Of a stretch of 64,000 bases of DNA, positions 50,525 to 63,979 are shown in pieces. Origin of the DNA: Brachypodius melanocephalos. Taxonomy: Eukaryota > Chordata > Aves > Passeriformes > Pycnonotidae. Where the stretch lies: assembly GCA_013398615.1 (NCBI GenBank), contig VZSR01000479.1:2182740-2246739 (forward strand). The letters are read 5' to 3'. Under the pieces are notes generated by a model. The model ran no database searches. It was not told the DNA's origin and was given only the letters and a program-made list of their open reading frames with translations. The position numbers and the translations under genes are program-made. How positions within the stretch are numbered: position 1 is the first letter of the stretch; each line of letters starts with the position of its first letter.

Positions 50525-53500
50525 GATTCCAAAGTGGTGCCCTCTGCTCAAAATCGTGCCAGTTCTTCTGGCAGACATCTGCTCTCCAGAGGAGCAGCAG
50601 TCATACAGCAGCCAGGCCCCACACTGGCTGTTTACTCGGTCTTTACTTCAGAGTTTATGTGGGAAAATAAACTTAGAGAAAATTCTGGATGGATTTTCTT
50701 TCCCTCCTTCAAACACTAAAAAGATTCTTTAGCAGTTTGCACATTGGTCCACTGCAGTCTCCTCTAAAAGCCCTCCTGGAGAAAATATATAAATAAAAAT
50801 TCTTGTGCGTTTGGTAACTTTACTCCTATAGAGGACAGAGAGACCAATGCTGAAGTAATACTCCAGTTATGCATTTCTAGGTAATGAGCTTTATCTCTCA
50901 GGATCAATTTTCCATTAATAGCGTTCAGTGCTCCATTCAACTTTCAAATTAATTTGACCTGTGAACCTGGGCTGTTCTGACGCTGCTTTGTAAACTAATG
51001 GAATGTAATGTCAACACAACACAGAAAAAATTATACCAGCAAGAATTTAATGGCCAAAATGATCCTTACTGGGAGATTTTAAGGCAGCTTAATGGCAAGT
51101 AGGCAGCCCAAATTCAGATGAGAATTAAAATAAATAAGTAAAAAATAAAACCAGAGGTGTCTGCTCTTTCTACCTTGGCCATTAAGTCAGTAAGATAAGC
51201 AATTTAAAACTGCTTTGTCCAGGACTGTCTGAGGCAAGAAAAGAAAGAGTACTGTGCTATTGATCTGCAAGAAGTTTATTTCTTCCCCTCTGCAATGTTA
51301 AAGGCATCAATCTCTTAACTAAAGGAAAAATAACAGTGCTGATAATGAAGATGAGGGCTGAGCCTCTGCAGGACAATGAGAGTGTAACAGCCAGGTCTGA
51401 GTGCCTCTGACAGGCCAGCTGGGAGGGTACGGGCACTGCAATCAATTCCTGACACTGAAAGGGACACCTCCAAAATGTTCAGGGGGATAAGAAAATTATT
51501 AGGACACTGTCTGCATTAATCTCTCAGTGCTCTGCATGGCACAGGTGCATTTTATTGCTCACAGTCCAAAAGTCTGAGGACACATTCAGGTGAATGCAAA
51601 TTAACTATAGTCAGTGTCATCTTCAAGTGCATTGACAGACATATGTGTATATGTGGCTGTATACATGAGTTTGCATTCCTACTCTTCTAATTTTTTTCCT
51701 TTTTTTTTTTTTTTTAGTGGGCATTTGTTTGATGTAAAAACAAAAAAAATCTGCTATACCAAAAAAGGAGCTTGTTGGAAAGGGATGCTTAAGCTTCTAG
51801 AGTCATCCCTTTTGTCAGAATCCAATACCTTGTTACAGGAAACAAAGATTAAACTGTTTCCACTCACCTGGAAGTGTACAACGAAAAGATAAGAAATGTC
51901 AATTTCTTTCTTGCATTTTTAATAAGCAAGCAACACCAAACATCAATAAACCTTTGGCACTGAGGTTTTGGCTGTGATATGCAAGTCACGACTATTTTTA
52001 GAGTCATAGTTAAAGGTGTACACCAATTAATTTAAATCTTGAAGTCACTGAAAATACCTGCTGTGTTCCAAGAAAAATGTTATCAAGGAAATAGTCTGTT
52101 TATCCTTGAAAGGACATCAGTTTATCAGTGAAATGAGAAAGTACAGGCACACAAAGTCCTGCAGGTCTCTGGGAACTGGGGGCTATGTGGAAAGGACAAA
52201 GATAGCAGAGTTACAACAGAAGAAGTCCACAGACCTTCAGAGTGGAGCTGAGAAAGCCTGTCTGCTATGTAATTCATCAATGAACAGAGGCACAGATAAC
52301 AGCCACTGAGGTTACAGACATCCATCAATCCCTGACCTTTTCACTCCACTCTGACCCACGAGTAGTCCCCCTCCTCTAGCTGTATCTGCATAAGAATTAC
52401 AGACTTTTTCAAGGGGGATTTGGGTGGGTTTTTTGTCTTTCGATTTTTTTTTCTTCCCTCATTTTTCTCTCTTTGGCCTCTTAGAAGATGATACAGCACA
52501 CTATTTTAATTTCAGGGATGATCTGTCCCTTCACCCACAGCAAAGGAGAAGAAACAGAAGGTACTTACTACACAGAGCTGAACCTAACAAAACAACAGGC
52601 TGTGATTTCCAGAGCTGGCACCAGCCACAACAGCAATGCAATCAGCTACTGCAGAATTCAGTTCACACCTCTACAAAAGCTCATGGAATACTTGCTTCCT
52701 CTAAGATCTCCACAAAAATAAATATCCCCATCAGGCTAGAGGATTCCCACCTGGATAAAGGTATGCACTCTCTCTCTGTCTCTCTTCAATTATAGCATTG
52801 TGCTGTACCAGGAAAACATCTGCAAGGGCTTAGGGAAGTTACAGCTGCCATAGGATGCTGCAACACACTTCTTCTGCAAGAAGGGCTGCTGCCTGCACTT
52901 CTGAACTGTTCTCTTGCATTTCCCAGATGTGCTTGGTCTCTCTCTGTCAGGGAAAGGCAGGTGAGCACAAGCACACAGCAGGTGTCAGTCACATCACATG
53001 GCAGATCTTCAGCACTCTCTGGGTACTTGTCTCACTCCAGGGCAGAGCACAGCAAGTCATGCTTTGCCAAAGAGACAATAAATTTAGCTGGTCACAAGAT
53101 TCTCTTTTTAAACTCTGCTTCTAAGAGACTTTTAGGTCCTAAGTACCCCCTCATATACTTATTCCAGAATTTCAGATAGTGCATTTTATCACCTGTAGAA
53201 CAATCAAAGAGAACACTAGTTCTGTTCAGGAAATTAGGCTAATTCTTACAGCAGAGTAGGAAAAGATTAGGTTTCAGATAAGTTTCATTTAGTTATTAGG
53301 AAGACTGTTAAAAATATAACAGGAAAATATGACATAGTAAAGCTTTAAACATAAAGTTCAAAAAATATTTAAAAAAGGAGAGATCCATGCAAAAGGAGAG
53401 TTTTGGTGTGTCTCGTTATGATTGCAGTTCCTATTAATAAATGCAGAAGGCATTAAAAGCACTACAGTAATTTAGCAGTTGTTGGTTTTATGTCTCCATG

Positions 53501-53620
53501 GCACAGCAGGCCTCCACTGAAATGGGAGAGGAAAAGTTAAGTCACTTTTAACTTTTTTTGCATGGTTAATCTTAGAAAGTTTTGGGTTGGATCCATTGTG
53601 AAAAGCTCTCAGTTTGTATG

Positions 53621-53666
53621 AACATTTGGATATTAATGTATATTATAACATTTGGATATTAGTGTA
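53621..53666 (+). repeat. Short tandem duplication, 26-bp period
   Basis: A 20-bp unit beginning AACATTTGGATATTA occurs at 53621-53640 and again at 53647-53666 with one mismatch (A to G), separated by 6 bp. It is a recent local duplication in AT-rich DNA. Confidence 0.85.
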
Positions 53667-54160
53667 CTGTCTGTACCTACAGAGAGCAAGAAATACATAA
53701 CAGTTTTAAAGATTTTACTTAAAATTTATAATACTTACCAAGTCAAGCTCTTCAATAACAATTTTTCATAGCTGCTAATCTTAGTGGGTTTCAATGCTGT
53801 AAAGCAGAGCACCATAAAGGTGTTTTGCTCCAATGTGCAATATCATTTTAGTCTAAATATTATGAATTAGAAATAATTCATTTCAAACTAAATTTTCCTT
53901 AGAGTTGATTAAAAAAAGCAACACAAAACTAAAAACACCAGAAAATGCTTTAGTGAAACCCTGTCTTATATGAGGTTCATTTGTTACAGTTCCTGAAGAT
54001 AATCTATATTCAGGAATACTGAGCCATAGCATCTGATTAATTTGGATCATTACTTACAAAGATCTAAAAATTCTACCACCGTAGACAAAACCTATGCATC
54101 TACTTAAATGGACATAATTACTCTGTCAAGTACATAAAATGCTATTCCACCCCACTAACT

Positions 54161-54162
<2 letters not shown>

Positions 54163-54210
<48 letters not shown>
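54163..54210 (+). repeat. Poly-T homopolymer, 48 T uninterrupted
   Basis: This is the longest simple run in the window, 48 consecutive T preceded by ACTAACTTC and followed by GATAAGCAC. If it were a poly-A tail on the minus strand, the adjoining sequence should show AATAAA within about 30 nt and a gene-like body. Neither is visible, and no target-site duplication was found. CR1 elements do not make poly-A tails, so the usual bird retroposon does not explain it. It may be an expanded homopolymer or a base-calling or assembly error in length. Confidence 0.9.
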
Positions 54211-54211
<1 letters not shown>

Positions 54212-56644
54212 ATAAGCACTATGATGCATTCATATTCTTCTGAGGTATCTGTTCTTTACTGAGTTACATTCAGCGTGTTCAAGGAAGATGGCTTATTTTG
54301 GCATTAAAATCAAATTAGGATGTTTTAATGGGTCTTTCCCTTTCAGAGTCTCTCACTATGACAGTGGTTGAAAATTCAGAATGTTTATAAAAGCAAGTAT
54401 GCCCTTGGGCAGCATTTTTGTTACAAAAAACCCTTTTTAATTTCTTAACAAGCACCCATCAGAATTCACTAAACTGACTGATTTTGGCTATGCTAAAGTA
54501 TATTACTCATAGATGTTGTACCAAGTAGACCAAACTTCCAATAATAACATTCAAATCTAAACTTATTATTAAATAAAATCAGCATTGCAGAGCTCAGATT
54601 CACTCTGTTCTAGAGATTCTCCCTCATCATGCAGTCTTGTTTCCTGAGGCTTTAGTGAATTTAAAGAATATTGAATTTACTTAGCAGTCCCCTTTCCTGA
54701 GCCAAGCAGCAAAATGGGACCATGAAGCCAAAGCCAGCAAAGAGCCCATTAATGTTACAATTTCTAGAATGCCAACAATCCCTGAAATGAGCACACCAAT
54801 GCCATACCCTAGAAGGTAACTGCACCTGAGGAGGAGGAAGGAGTCTGACTCACACTCCTTTCAAGTCTTACCTTTGCCTCTAACTCTCAGGAAAAGCAGC
54901 TAAAAAATACAGATACTCTGCACTGTTACAGTGTCTAGTGCAATGGGACTGGGGCCTTCCAGAGGCTGGCAGTGTAAATAACACAAAGTAAATAACAATG
55001 AAATACTTTTTAACTGCAGAGACTCATCAAGCATGCTAAAACGTACATCACACACTGCCACTGTCTCTCACTGTTCATTAAAAGAGAATGAATCCTCAGG
55101 GAGGCATCACTGAACATAGATACACACCAAATCATACCCTGAGCCTCCAGTAAAGCTAATAAAACCATATTAAATACATCCCAAAAGTTCCCTTGGCTTA
55201 GTCCAAGCCACTTGGGCAATTTATAATTTAAAGGAGAGTATGAGATTAGAGAGTGATGAAAACAGTGTGATCTAGAATTTGAAACAACAGTTTAACCGTT
55301 TTGTCATTCTCAGAGGATGTACTGATTTACTGAAATTTGCTTGCAGAGAACTCTGAAGCTCTCTGCATTTTCACTTTCCAAAAATGTTCATACAGTAGTG
55401 TTGAACTCCCAAACAAATGATAAAATATACTACTTGTAAAATCAGTATAGTCAAACCCACTCCATTTTAAAGATAACGGGGTGCTACAGTGTTCACAAAG
55501 ATATATTCTACCTACCCTGACAGTCAGCAGCACCCTACACACTGGGCTGATAAGGCTTTTAAGTGAGAGTGCTTGAGCTGCACTCTCTGCCCTTGGCACA
55601 GTCATTCATTCCTTGCAGTTCAGTTCCATAGTGCCCCTCATTTCAGTGGAAGTTACAGATCATAAATGCCCAAGACTAGCACAGAGAATATTCACTGGCC
55701 TCCTTCTCCCTTCATTCTTGCTATTGCAGACATTTAGCTCAGTTCAGTATCTTAAAGAACCCAGGGATTCCTAAGAGAGAATTAAACTAAGAATGACCAT
55801 AACAATAGCTGATTAGTTTAAATGGAGTGGAGAACAATTATTGAGATAATGAAGTGATAAAGTAAAATGAGTGAAATAATGTGAAATAATGAAAACAAGC
55901 TTCTTAGCTAATTCTATCACAGTTCTTATGAGATTCAGCTGAGTGTGTAAGGCCTTCTCAAAGAGCATGACAGTAAGCTGCAAGAGAAATTTAATATGAA
56001 TTTCACTGATGTGAATTTATTTTCTTATACAGCACCTATTTAGCATCTAAAATCCCTTTCCTGGTATTATTGTCTCAAAACACAGCATTTTGCTGGTACA
56101 TCACAGCTCCCAGATTGGAGCTGGCCTGGAAGAGGCTGAAGGACTTGGTTCAATTCAATAATCTTTGGGAGGGCAGAAATTCACCCAAACCAACAGCCTT
56201 TGCCAAGCAAGATTCCCACCACTTCTGTAGTAACAGAAGACTTCAGCTCTGCCTGCTTAGATATTACTGACCCAATGGAGAGACCAAAACGCTCATCTGC
56301 AGCACGTCCTTAGCAATAGATTTAAAGATACTCTTCCCTGTGAAGTGGTTCCTAACTTTTGCCTCATTATTGGTTCTTTGTGAGCTCTGCACAGCAGCTG
56401 CCAATTTAGTTTATGTAAAATATTAGTCCTCTAAAATACAGTGGAAATAACTTTTCCTTTTAAGCTTGCATTCAAACCTCTGTCCATATTCCCACATGAA
56501 TTGTGCCTACAGCACAGCACAAACACAAACCCATCCACAACTACACTGCTCCATCTTACAGGTTTCTTTCCCTGAAAAATCCCCCCAGGACGCCAGTTTA
56601 GCATGACACACAGAATCGTCCAGACCTCCACCAATCCTCCTCCA

Positions 56645-57178
56645 AATCATGGAAAAGATCTCCCAGATCATCTAGCTCAACCTTGGACTAGTCCCCACCT
56701 TGTCAGCTAAATGCCAATGTCATCATCGAATGCCAGACTCAGGCATTCCTTGAACACCATCAGGGGTGGTGACTCCACCACCTCCCTGGGCAGCCCCTCC
56801 CAATGCCTGATCACCCTTTTCAGTGAAGGAATACTTCCTGATATCCAGCCTAACCCACTCCTGGCACATCTTAAGACTGTCCTGTCACTTGTCCTTGTCA
56901 CACATCTCTCATCCCGGCAGAAGAGGCTGACCCCCACCCTGCTCCACCATCCTCTCAAGGAGCTGCAGAGTGACAAGGTCTCCCCTGAGCATCCCTTTCC
57001 CTGCCCTAAACACCCCCAGCTCCTTCAGCTGCTGCTCACATGGCTTTACCCTCTACACCCTCCAGATTTATTGGCTGTCTCTGCACACACTCCAGCACCT
57101 CAATGTCTTTGTTGAAATAAATGGCCAGAATTGGACAGTACTCCAGGCATTGCCTCACCAGTGCTGACTACAAACAGG
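56645..57178 (-). mobile_element. 5'-truncated CR1 LINE (3' end)
   Basis: The minus strand carries the terminal part of a CR1 non-LTR retrotransposon. A frame on that strand encodes RHWEGLPREVVESPPLMVFK (about 56748-56815). This matches the conserved carboxyl end of CR1 ORF2, the endonuclease/reverse-transcriptase protein, usually seen as HWNRLPREVV..P.L.VFK. The plus strand shows the familiar bird CR1 antisense phrases about GGTGACTCCACCACCTCC (56766-56783) and GCCTCACCAGTGCTGA near 57160. The element is about 530 bp long, so it lacks the endonuclease and catalytic reverse-transcriptase parts and cannot move by itself. The 3' tail at low coordinates (near 56645) has lost clear copies of the usual 8-bp ATTCTRTG repeat, which suggests an older copy. 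I do not assign a subfamily. Confidence 0.92.
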
Positions 57179-59645
57179 ATGTAAGATTTCACAGAAATCT
57201 CTATTTTAACCTCAAATAATCACACTTTTTCATAGCTTTGCTTATTAAAATAAATAAAAAAATTTAAACAAATCTTATTATTCCTTGCACTTGTATGACA
57301 TCAACAAACCTGGAATTAAAAACAAATCTAAACAAAGTATTCCATATCACTTCTGTGCTCAGTCAGCTTTTCTGTTGTCTATCAAGGTGAACAGTTTGAT
57401 GCTTACAAGCCACAAAATGCCTCAAATGGCGTACAGTTTTACACAGACACTGACACTAGTACATTACATCGTGTTTGTCAATGGCATTTACAGCAGGTGG
57501 CTTTTTGAAACAAAGCATGTATTCAGTGGAGTATCATTAAGGGCAATTGAATTGCCCTTCATCTGTTTCTGGGGCTCTGTGGATGAAAAAGCAGCATCTG
57601 GAAGCTTTATGGGTATTATCTGGCTTTCTATTTTATTCTGTTTAGGCAGACTTGTCTGTTTTTTCACACATTAGACTCAAAGGCAAAAGGATTTCCAGCA
57701 ATGACCTCCTTCTGATGAAACCCATCTATATCTGCTGCTTCTTGTTTCTTAGCAAGTGATGAAAAAATCCTTTATGGGCATGAGATTACCTAAATCAATA
57801 GAGACTTACCCATACACAGCAGTGCTCAGTTGCCTGTTCATCAAAATGTCTGTTTACTGGCTGCACTGACTGTCAGAGGGAGCACTCACCTGTCCAAGCA
57901 CTTAGCTCAGCTCTGTGGTAAACAGGGACACTAAATATTCCAAATATTCATATTTGCAGGCTTATTGGTATCAGGGGCAAAGTTTCTCTATTTGTGATGG
58001 CAGCAGCGCTACACTTGAAGACAGCTGGCAGTTCCTAATAACTGGACAGCTTGTTGTCCCTCTCACAGTAAGTGCCACCTTATCATCCTTCCAAAAAAGT
58101 GGCTGGTACTTGCTTCCCAGGAAAGTTCCCTGAGCTTGCAGGCTGGGCTCAGTCCCAGGTATGTGTCTGCTCAGCTGTCACTGGCCTCCCTGTCCAGACA
58201 GCTTGCACGGTGATTTCGACATAAATATGAATTACACACCTTGAGCAGTCAGTTCTGTTTGGCAGCCCCACGATCCTTTCCCTGTGCCTGCTGGCTCCTT
58301 TGACCTCTGCTCTCTGGACACCACTTTATATCCCACTTATTGGATATTTAACTTCTCATTTTCCCTGCACACTGCTCCAGACAGCCAGTCCAGTTCCTGC
58401 TGGCTCCATTCTGCCAGCTAATCCCTGCTGGGCCAGGCTAAAGATACCTGACATACGGGTAGCTGGCAGAAGAGACACGGGCACATTTTGGTGAATGCCT
58501 GGAGGGACTGGCCCAAGCATAATGATTTTGGCTGGATTAACAGCTATTATATCACTTGAAAAAGAGCTTGTTCAACTGGTGTTTTCAAGGCCAGCTTAGA
58601 GTACCCAGAGCACTGCAGAGAGCCCTCACTGCCAGGAGGAGACATCAACTGGAGCTCTACCAGTGCCCAGCTTTACAGCCCTTCTCTAGAGGGGCAGCTC
58701 ACCAAACAGCAAAACCTTCCCTACCACAGACTTCAAGGAAAAAATGTCAGGTACATCTCCCACAGAGGTACAAATCACTCTTCATGGAATAAGCAACAAG
58801 TCCTATGGAATATCTTTGGAATATTTGCAGACAGCATTTGCCCTCCTGTGATCCCAGGAAAAGAATACAGATGTTGAAGGAGGCAAGAAAAAGCTTCATG
58901 CCAAGGATTGCATCCTGGGAGACTTTCTGCTAGAAAAAGAAGGGATTTGAACTGAACTGTGTATTGTTCATGTAAACAGACAGAGAACATGGACAGCAGC
59001 AAAAAGCATAACTTTTGGAGAGGTGTTGGAGGAAGGGAGAGGAAAAGTGCCTCGTTTCCATTTTCTATCCATCCATGTTCTGGGGAAATAAAAGATGTGT
59101 TTGGCTGGTCTGTCCTTGTCTGGGGCCTCAGTCAGGGCACCAGCCTGCTCTGTGGCTATTAATCAAACAAGATTTACTTCATTAGCTTCTTAGCCCTCTC
59201 CTGGATCTTTTCCCACCCTTGACAGGGGATGCTGTGTCATGCAGCAGGAATCTCACTCAGGTGGGCTCCTGACATCTGCAGCTGCCTGCATCCACAGTGA
59301 TGCATCACACCCTCACTGAGTCTCCTTTTGGAGAGAGAAATAAATGGGAGGCAAATGAGGGAACAGAAGGAGGACAGAGGGAAGGAGACTCCAGGGAGCA
59401 GATTTCAGGATAAGCAACCTGAAAGAGTTAAATGCTCACTTTGCATGTGAACACTGAGTACAGAGGAGTGCTACAGAAACCAACCTGATCCTTTAGATAT
59501 CTGTTCCACGAGTGCAATATAAAAGACAACTTGGGAAGGGAAAATAGGAGGCTTCATAGTTTCCCTGCTATGGGAAAGGAGGACAAATTTTAGCCTTGCA
59601 ATTACCATTTTATAGCAGCACAAGTCAGTTAATTTTCTTATATTA

Positions 59646-59673
59646 TTTAGAAAGCATTAGTTTAGAAAGCATT
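59646..59673 (+). repeat. Short tandem duplication, 15-bp period
   Basis: The 13-mer TTTAGAAAGCATT occurs twice with a 15-bp offset (59646-59658 and 59661-59673). It is a small slippage-type duplication without further context. Confidence 0.75.
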
Positions 59674-62502
59674 TATTTTCTCCAAACAGTCAGCAAGTCT
59701 GAGTACATTATTCATAGTTTTTTTTCTGTTTTCATGAAGTCCTGTGAATAGAACACTTTCAAGAAGGCCACTGTCATTACTAGAATGTTCTATTAAAATA
59801 CCAAAGAGCAGTATACACAAGTGAATAAAACAGCACTTTCTATTTCCTAAATGACAAGGGCAAAACACTATATTCTGATTATTTTAAACCAGCCAAAAAA
59901 AAAAAAAAAGCCTTTTTAACATAGTCCATAAAATTAATCAGGCAAAAGCCCTTTCAATTAGGTCTAGCAGTCCTGTCACCCTCAGAATTTCAAATAATAA
60001 ACACAAGAATCACTTTAAAATTCCACAGTGTCAGCATAACACACCTGCTATAACTGCATAAAATAGGAAAAGGCCCAGGCATCAGCAGCTGACCATAACA
60101 AAAACGGCTTTAGGTGTGGCAAGGGTGTGGCAGTGCCTGGTACCCTGAGCAGCTATCACTAATCAGCATTGTCTCTCCAGTTCTGCAAATTTGCATTATT
60201 TTATTTGCATAATATTTCAGTAATATGAAACATCTATAATAAATATACTACGGGTCCATTTTCAAAAGGTCTCTTTGAGAAGGGCTGGGGAGGTTTCACA
60301 TCAGCCACTCAGCAAATCTACCACATCAGAGTAATCACATTACACCATCAGTGTCAGGACTTCAAGATAAGTCCCATGCAAACTGGAAATAGTCTGATTT
60401 ACAAAGGCCAGAGCCCAGCACTGTCTCAGACTCTTGGCACTCCTGTCTCCTATGGCCAGAAACCATCATCAACAGCTGTGTCACAGCCAAAAGGACTGCT
60501 GATGGAAAGGATCCTGGAGCATTAAGAGTGAATATATTTTGCCAGCCCACCAGAAGTTTGTTAATCAGTTTTCTAGATGAGATTGAGATGAGACATTTAA
60601 AAGAATTTCAGTTTAAGATGAGAAATTAAAACAGAAATTTTAGAAGCACAGAAGTTTTGAGGCTTGAGTCATACACACAATTTTGGAATTTCTAGAATCC
60701 CCAGTAAAAAAGGTTTGTTTAGTGGAAATCAGGGATTTAAAGGCAAGAGGAAAATAAGGACAGAAAGTACTGATTGAAATGTGGAAGAAAAACACAAAGA
60801 GAAATCCTCAAGCTGCAAAACTGCTCAAATCAAGTAAGTTTTAATGGGGAAAGCCAGATATAACCACCCTGAGCTACATCACCAAGTCAATAATCTGAGC
60901 AACACAGACATGCATGAAGAAGTCCTAAGTGTCTAGGAGAAGCACTAAAAACATCAGCAGAGACTGTACAGGCAGAACAAAGGTATTCACAAGGTACAAT
61001 GGCAAACCCAAGCACTGTCCTGTTTTTTGTAAAGAGTTACTAAATTTGTATACAAAATATTCTGTAAAGTTGTAGACAAACCTCAACCCCAATAGAAAAT
61101 AACAGGCAGAGATTTTCAATGGCCTTGAGTCTGAAAAAGCTTTACTTGAAAAGCTTTCTGAAAATTTACAGAAATTTTGCAAGTGTTTTTCCATGGGATT
61201 TATTTTCCCTCATTTTCTTATACAAACTTATGGTTTTCATGCTGCAAACATCACAGATAGTGTAGCAAGAACCATTTGAAATGCTAGACTGCTTGAACAT
61301 TGAAGTCAAAAGATTCTTTTTTCTAATTATTAACACCTGAAAACCCTGCCACACTTGGAGAAATGCCCTAATTCATAGAAGTTCTCAGTTTGGTTAATGG
61401 AAAAATGCACCCTTTTGCCCCCAATCCATTTTGGTGTGTGAATGCACAGACATTTCATTCCAATGGAGCATCAGAGCACAACACTAAATTTTGGACACTC
61501 TTAGCATGATTACTTTGCAATTATGGCATATGTATTATGGCAAGTCCCAAGTAAATTATGAACTCTGTATATTACAAAGGCACTGTGAAACACTGATTGA
61601 TTTGGACAGTTTGTAGTTAATTAAGTTCATTTCCAATTCCATCTCTTCACACAATTTCAAAGCATTCTGCATTGAAAGCCCATTTTCAATTAGTAAGGAG
61701 GATGAGACAAAAAAGTATTAATTATAAAAGTGGCAATCCCCATTTAAATCTTCATAGTACAGCAATTATTTATGTTAAGTGCTGAGAAATTGTAGAGTTG
61801 TACTTGTCTAATACAATTTTTTTCCTTTATATATATCTCATATATATTAAATCTGTACAAAGTAGTGGCATAGCATTTTTTAAAGTAAGGGCTAAATTAT
61901 TGCTCACAAACTTGTACAAAGCTCCAAAAGGTAGAAAAATGTCTGTGCTTGGCTAGAGTCAAATTAAGTGTCTTGGCCTGGTTCTTCTCACTGCTACTGC
62001 ACTCCTACCTCCATGTAATTCCATTACTTGGACCAAAGCAAACATCCCCACTGAAATAATGAAGGAATACTAATATTAGTAGAACTTTATGCTGCCAAAG
62101 GGGTACCCAAAAGAAGATATTCAGTTTTATTCCAGTGCCTGATGCTGTTCAAAAAGAATAGGTCCAGGCACTTGCTTTTATAGAGGTACAAACTCGTGGG
62201 AATATGATGAAAAAAAGAAATTAAAAAATCATCCCTTAAATTGCTGATGTTATTCTTCTGCGAAACAGGTGTTCTTTAGCACAGGATTACCTTTCTTCAT
62301 GTGAGCCAAACATCTCCAATGCCCATTAAAGAGAGAGAAGGAATAAAGACAGACCCAATGTTTTTTGTAGTGCCATTCAAAGATGGCAAACCTAAATTTG
62401 CTGATTGTATTCTCACCTCTATCAAAGGCTGCCAGCCACAAACATGACACCCAGCTGAATGATATGAGACTACCAGATGCACAGTGCTTTAAACCAACTT
62501 TC

Positions 62503-62675
62503 CTAACTCCATTTGCTGGATTTTTGACTATCAGCTACAGGCCAGCTGCCACTGGCATGGAGCCCCTGCTCCAAAGCCAAGATGACTTCTTTAACCACTG
62601 GCACATTCTCCATGGCCTGGCTCATTCCCTCTGCCCTCTTCTTTGCCAGTTTGGTACCAGCTTCTTGTAGCCACA
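62503..62675 (-). other. Weak candidate 3'-terminal coding exon
   Basis: On the minus strand a pyrimidine-rich stretch ending in GTTGCAG forms a good-looking splice acceptor at 62676-62678. It is followed by 56 open codons and a TAG at 62503-62505. If spliced there, the intron would interrupt a codon after its first base. The predicted peptide is helix-like (start WLQEAGTKLAKKRAEGMSQA) and uses ordinary vertebrate codons. I do not recognise the protein. The frame is short, no partner exon is visible, and the plus strand is also open here (62383-62670). Chance is the leading explanation. Confidence 0.15.
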
Positions 62676-63556
62676 CTGCAACAGTGGAGCAGGGGGAAAA
62701 TGACAGCACTAGAAAACAAGAAAAATTATTCAGGGCAGGAAGAAGCATAGGGAAGAAGGAAAAAACACAACCAAGAAGGAGTTAAAATAGAAAGTAGCGC
62801 TTCATGAAATGGGAAACTTGAGTTAATGGGAAACAAAGATAAAGTCAACCAAATGCAGAGAGTCTTGCAGCTTCAAAAACGAATGCAGATTAAAAGGAAG
62901 GAGAACAATAAACCTCTTTCATGTTTGTGAGCTGTCTGCAGTGTTCTGTCACTTTCTCGGCTCTCACCAAGCACTCTAAGAGAAAAGAGCTTGTTCCTCA
63001 CACTACAGGTATTTTTAAGTGCTGATTTCAACATACCAGTGGGTAATTTATCTTAGACAAACCTGGGACTCTGTGCTGGGGGTTTCAGACTGGAGCTTGC
63101 AGTCAGGGACAAGTTATGCCCAAGGGCACCGTGAGACAGGGCCTCAGGCAGGGGTTTTGTGAGATAATGTTGCAAGGTTTCCTTGCTCTCTACCCTTCTG
63201 CTTATTTCCTTCATTTCAAGTTGCATCCAGTTGAGAAAAACACTTAAACTGGTATGAAACGAGGTCCATGGAAGATGATTTCTATCAGCAGCTCATTAGA
63301 ACTTATTTCAAATTCTGCTCTTTACTCAAAGAGAATCACATTTAGTGTCATCTCAGTAGAAAATCTCATCAGTGGCAAAACATATTTTTTCTAAATCTAA
63401 GTGTACCATCAATAAAACTGCATACATTATAATGGTTTGGTCTTTTAGTCTAATGAAGGACAAGCTATGAGACATGTCCACGGACTTCTTTTAAACACCC
63501 CCATTAGAGACATAAAATTTGTGTTTGATAAATCATGAAAAAAAAAAAAAATCCCT

Positions 63557-63618
63557 GTAATTTTGATACCCTATTCTTGCACCCTGTATTAGGGTAATTT
63601 TGATACCCTATTCCTGCA
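63557..63618 (+). repeat. Tandem duplication, 37-bp period
   Basis: A 25-bp unit starting GTAATTTTGATACCCTATTC occurs at 63557-63581 and again at 63594-63618 with one mismatch. Twelve bases separate the copies, so the full period is 37 bp. It directly follows a 14-A run (63538-63551). This is a recent local duplication. Confidence 0.9.
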
Positions 63619-63840
63619 TCTGAACACACAGCAGGTGCTGCTCACCAGTCCAACCAGTGCTCCCAGCTGCACCAACAGCCTGCACAAATGGACCTGGGCT
63701 GGTCTGCACTGCTAACCTGACAGTGGCATTCCTATATTCCTTCAAAACAGGGTGCCAGAGACTTTTCTTTGGGAGATGTTTAGCCATCAATTCAATGAGA
63801 CAATCCTCAGGATGCATAGCTATGCATAATTATGAGGTGG

Positions 63841-63867
63841 ATATATACATATATATATAGAGAGAGA
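63841..63867 (+). repeat. Compound TA/AG dinucleotide tract
   Basis: TA repeats with one interruption run into an AG repeat and then AT-rich sequence. This is an ordinary compound microsatellite. Confidence 0.8.
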
Positions 63868-63979
63868 AAAATATTTATCCCTAAAATATTCAGGTGCAAC
63901 TGAAATATGAATAATTAAAAGATACTGGTGAAGGAAGCCTTGGAATAAAGCTCACATTTGCCTAGTTTTGAGGGGTTTC

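Larger units (their letters stand above)
50525..56644. other. Gene-free unique sequence with a very long poly-T
   Basis: I see no supported exon, RNA gene or named transposon. The stretch contains a T-run near 51702-51716, an interspersed 20-bp duplication (53621-53666) and the 48-T homopolymer (54163-54210). Open frames reach 123 codons (52424-52795) without domain features. Confidence 0.55.

Noticed and set aside
50205..50732. 175-codon open frame
   Set aside because: It reads straight through the 100-N gap, so its length is an artefact.
56711..57115. 134-codon open frame on the plus strand
   Set aside because: It is the antisense of the CR1 LINE, not a host gene.
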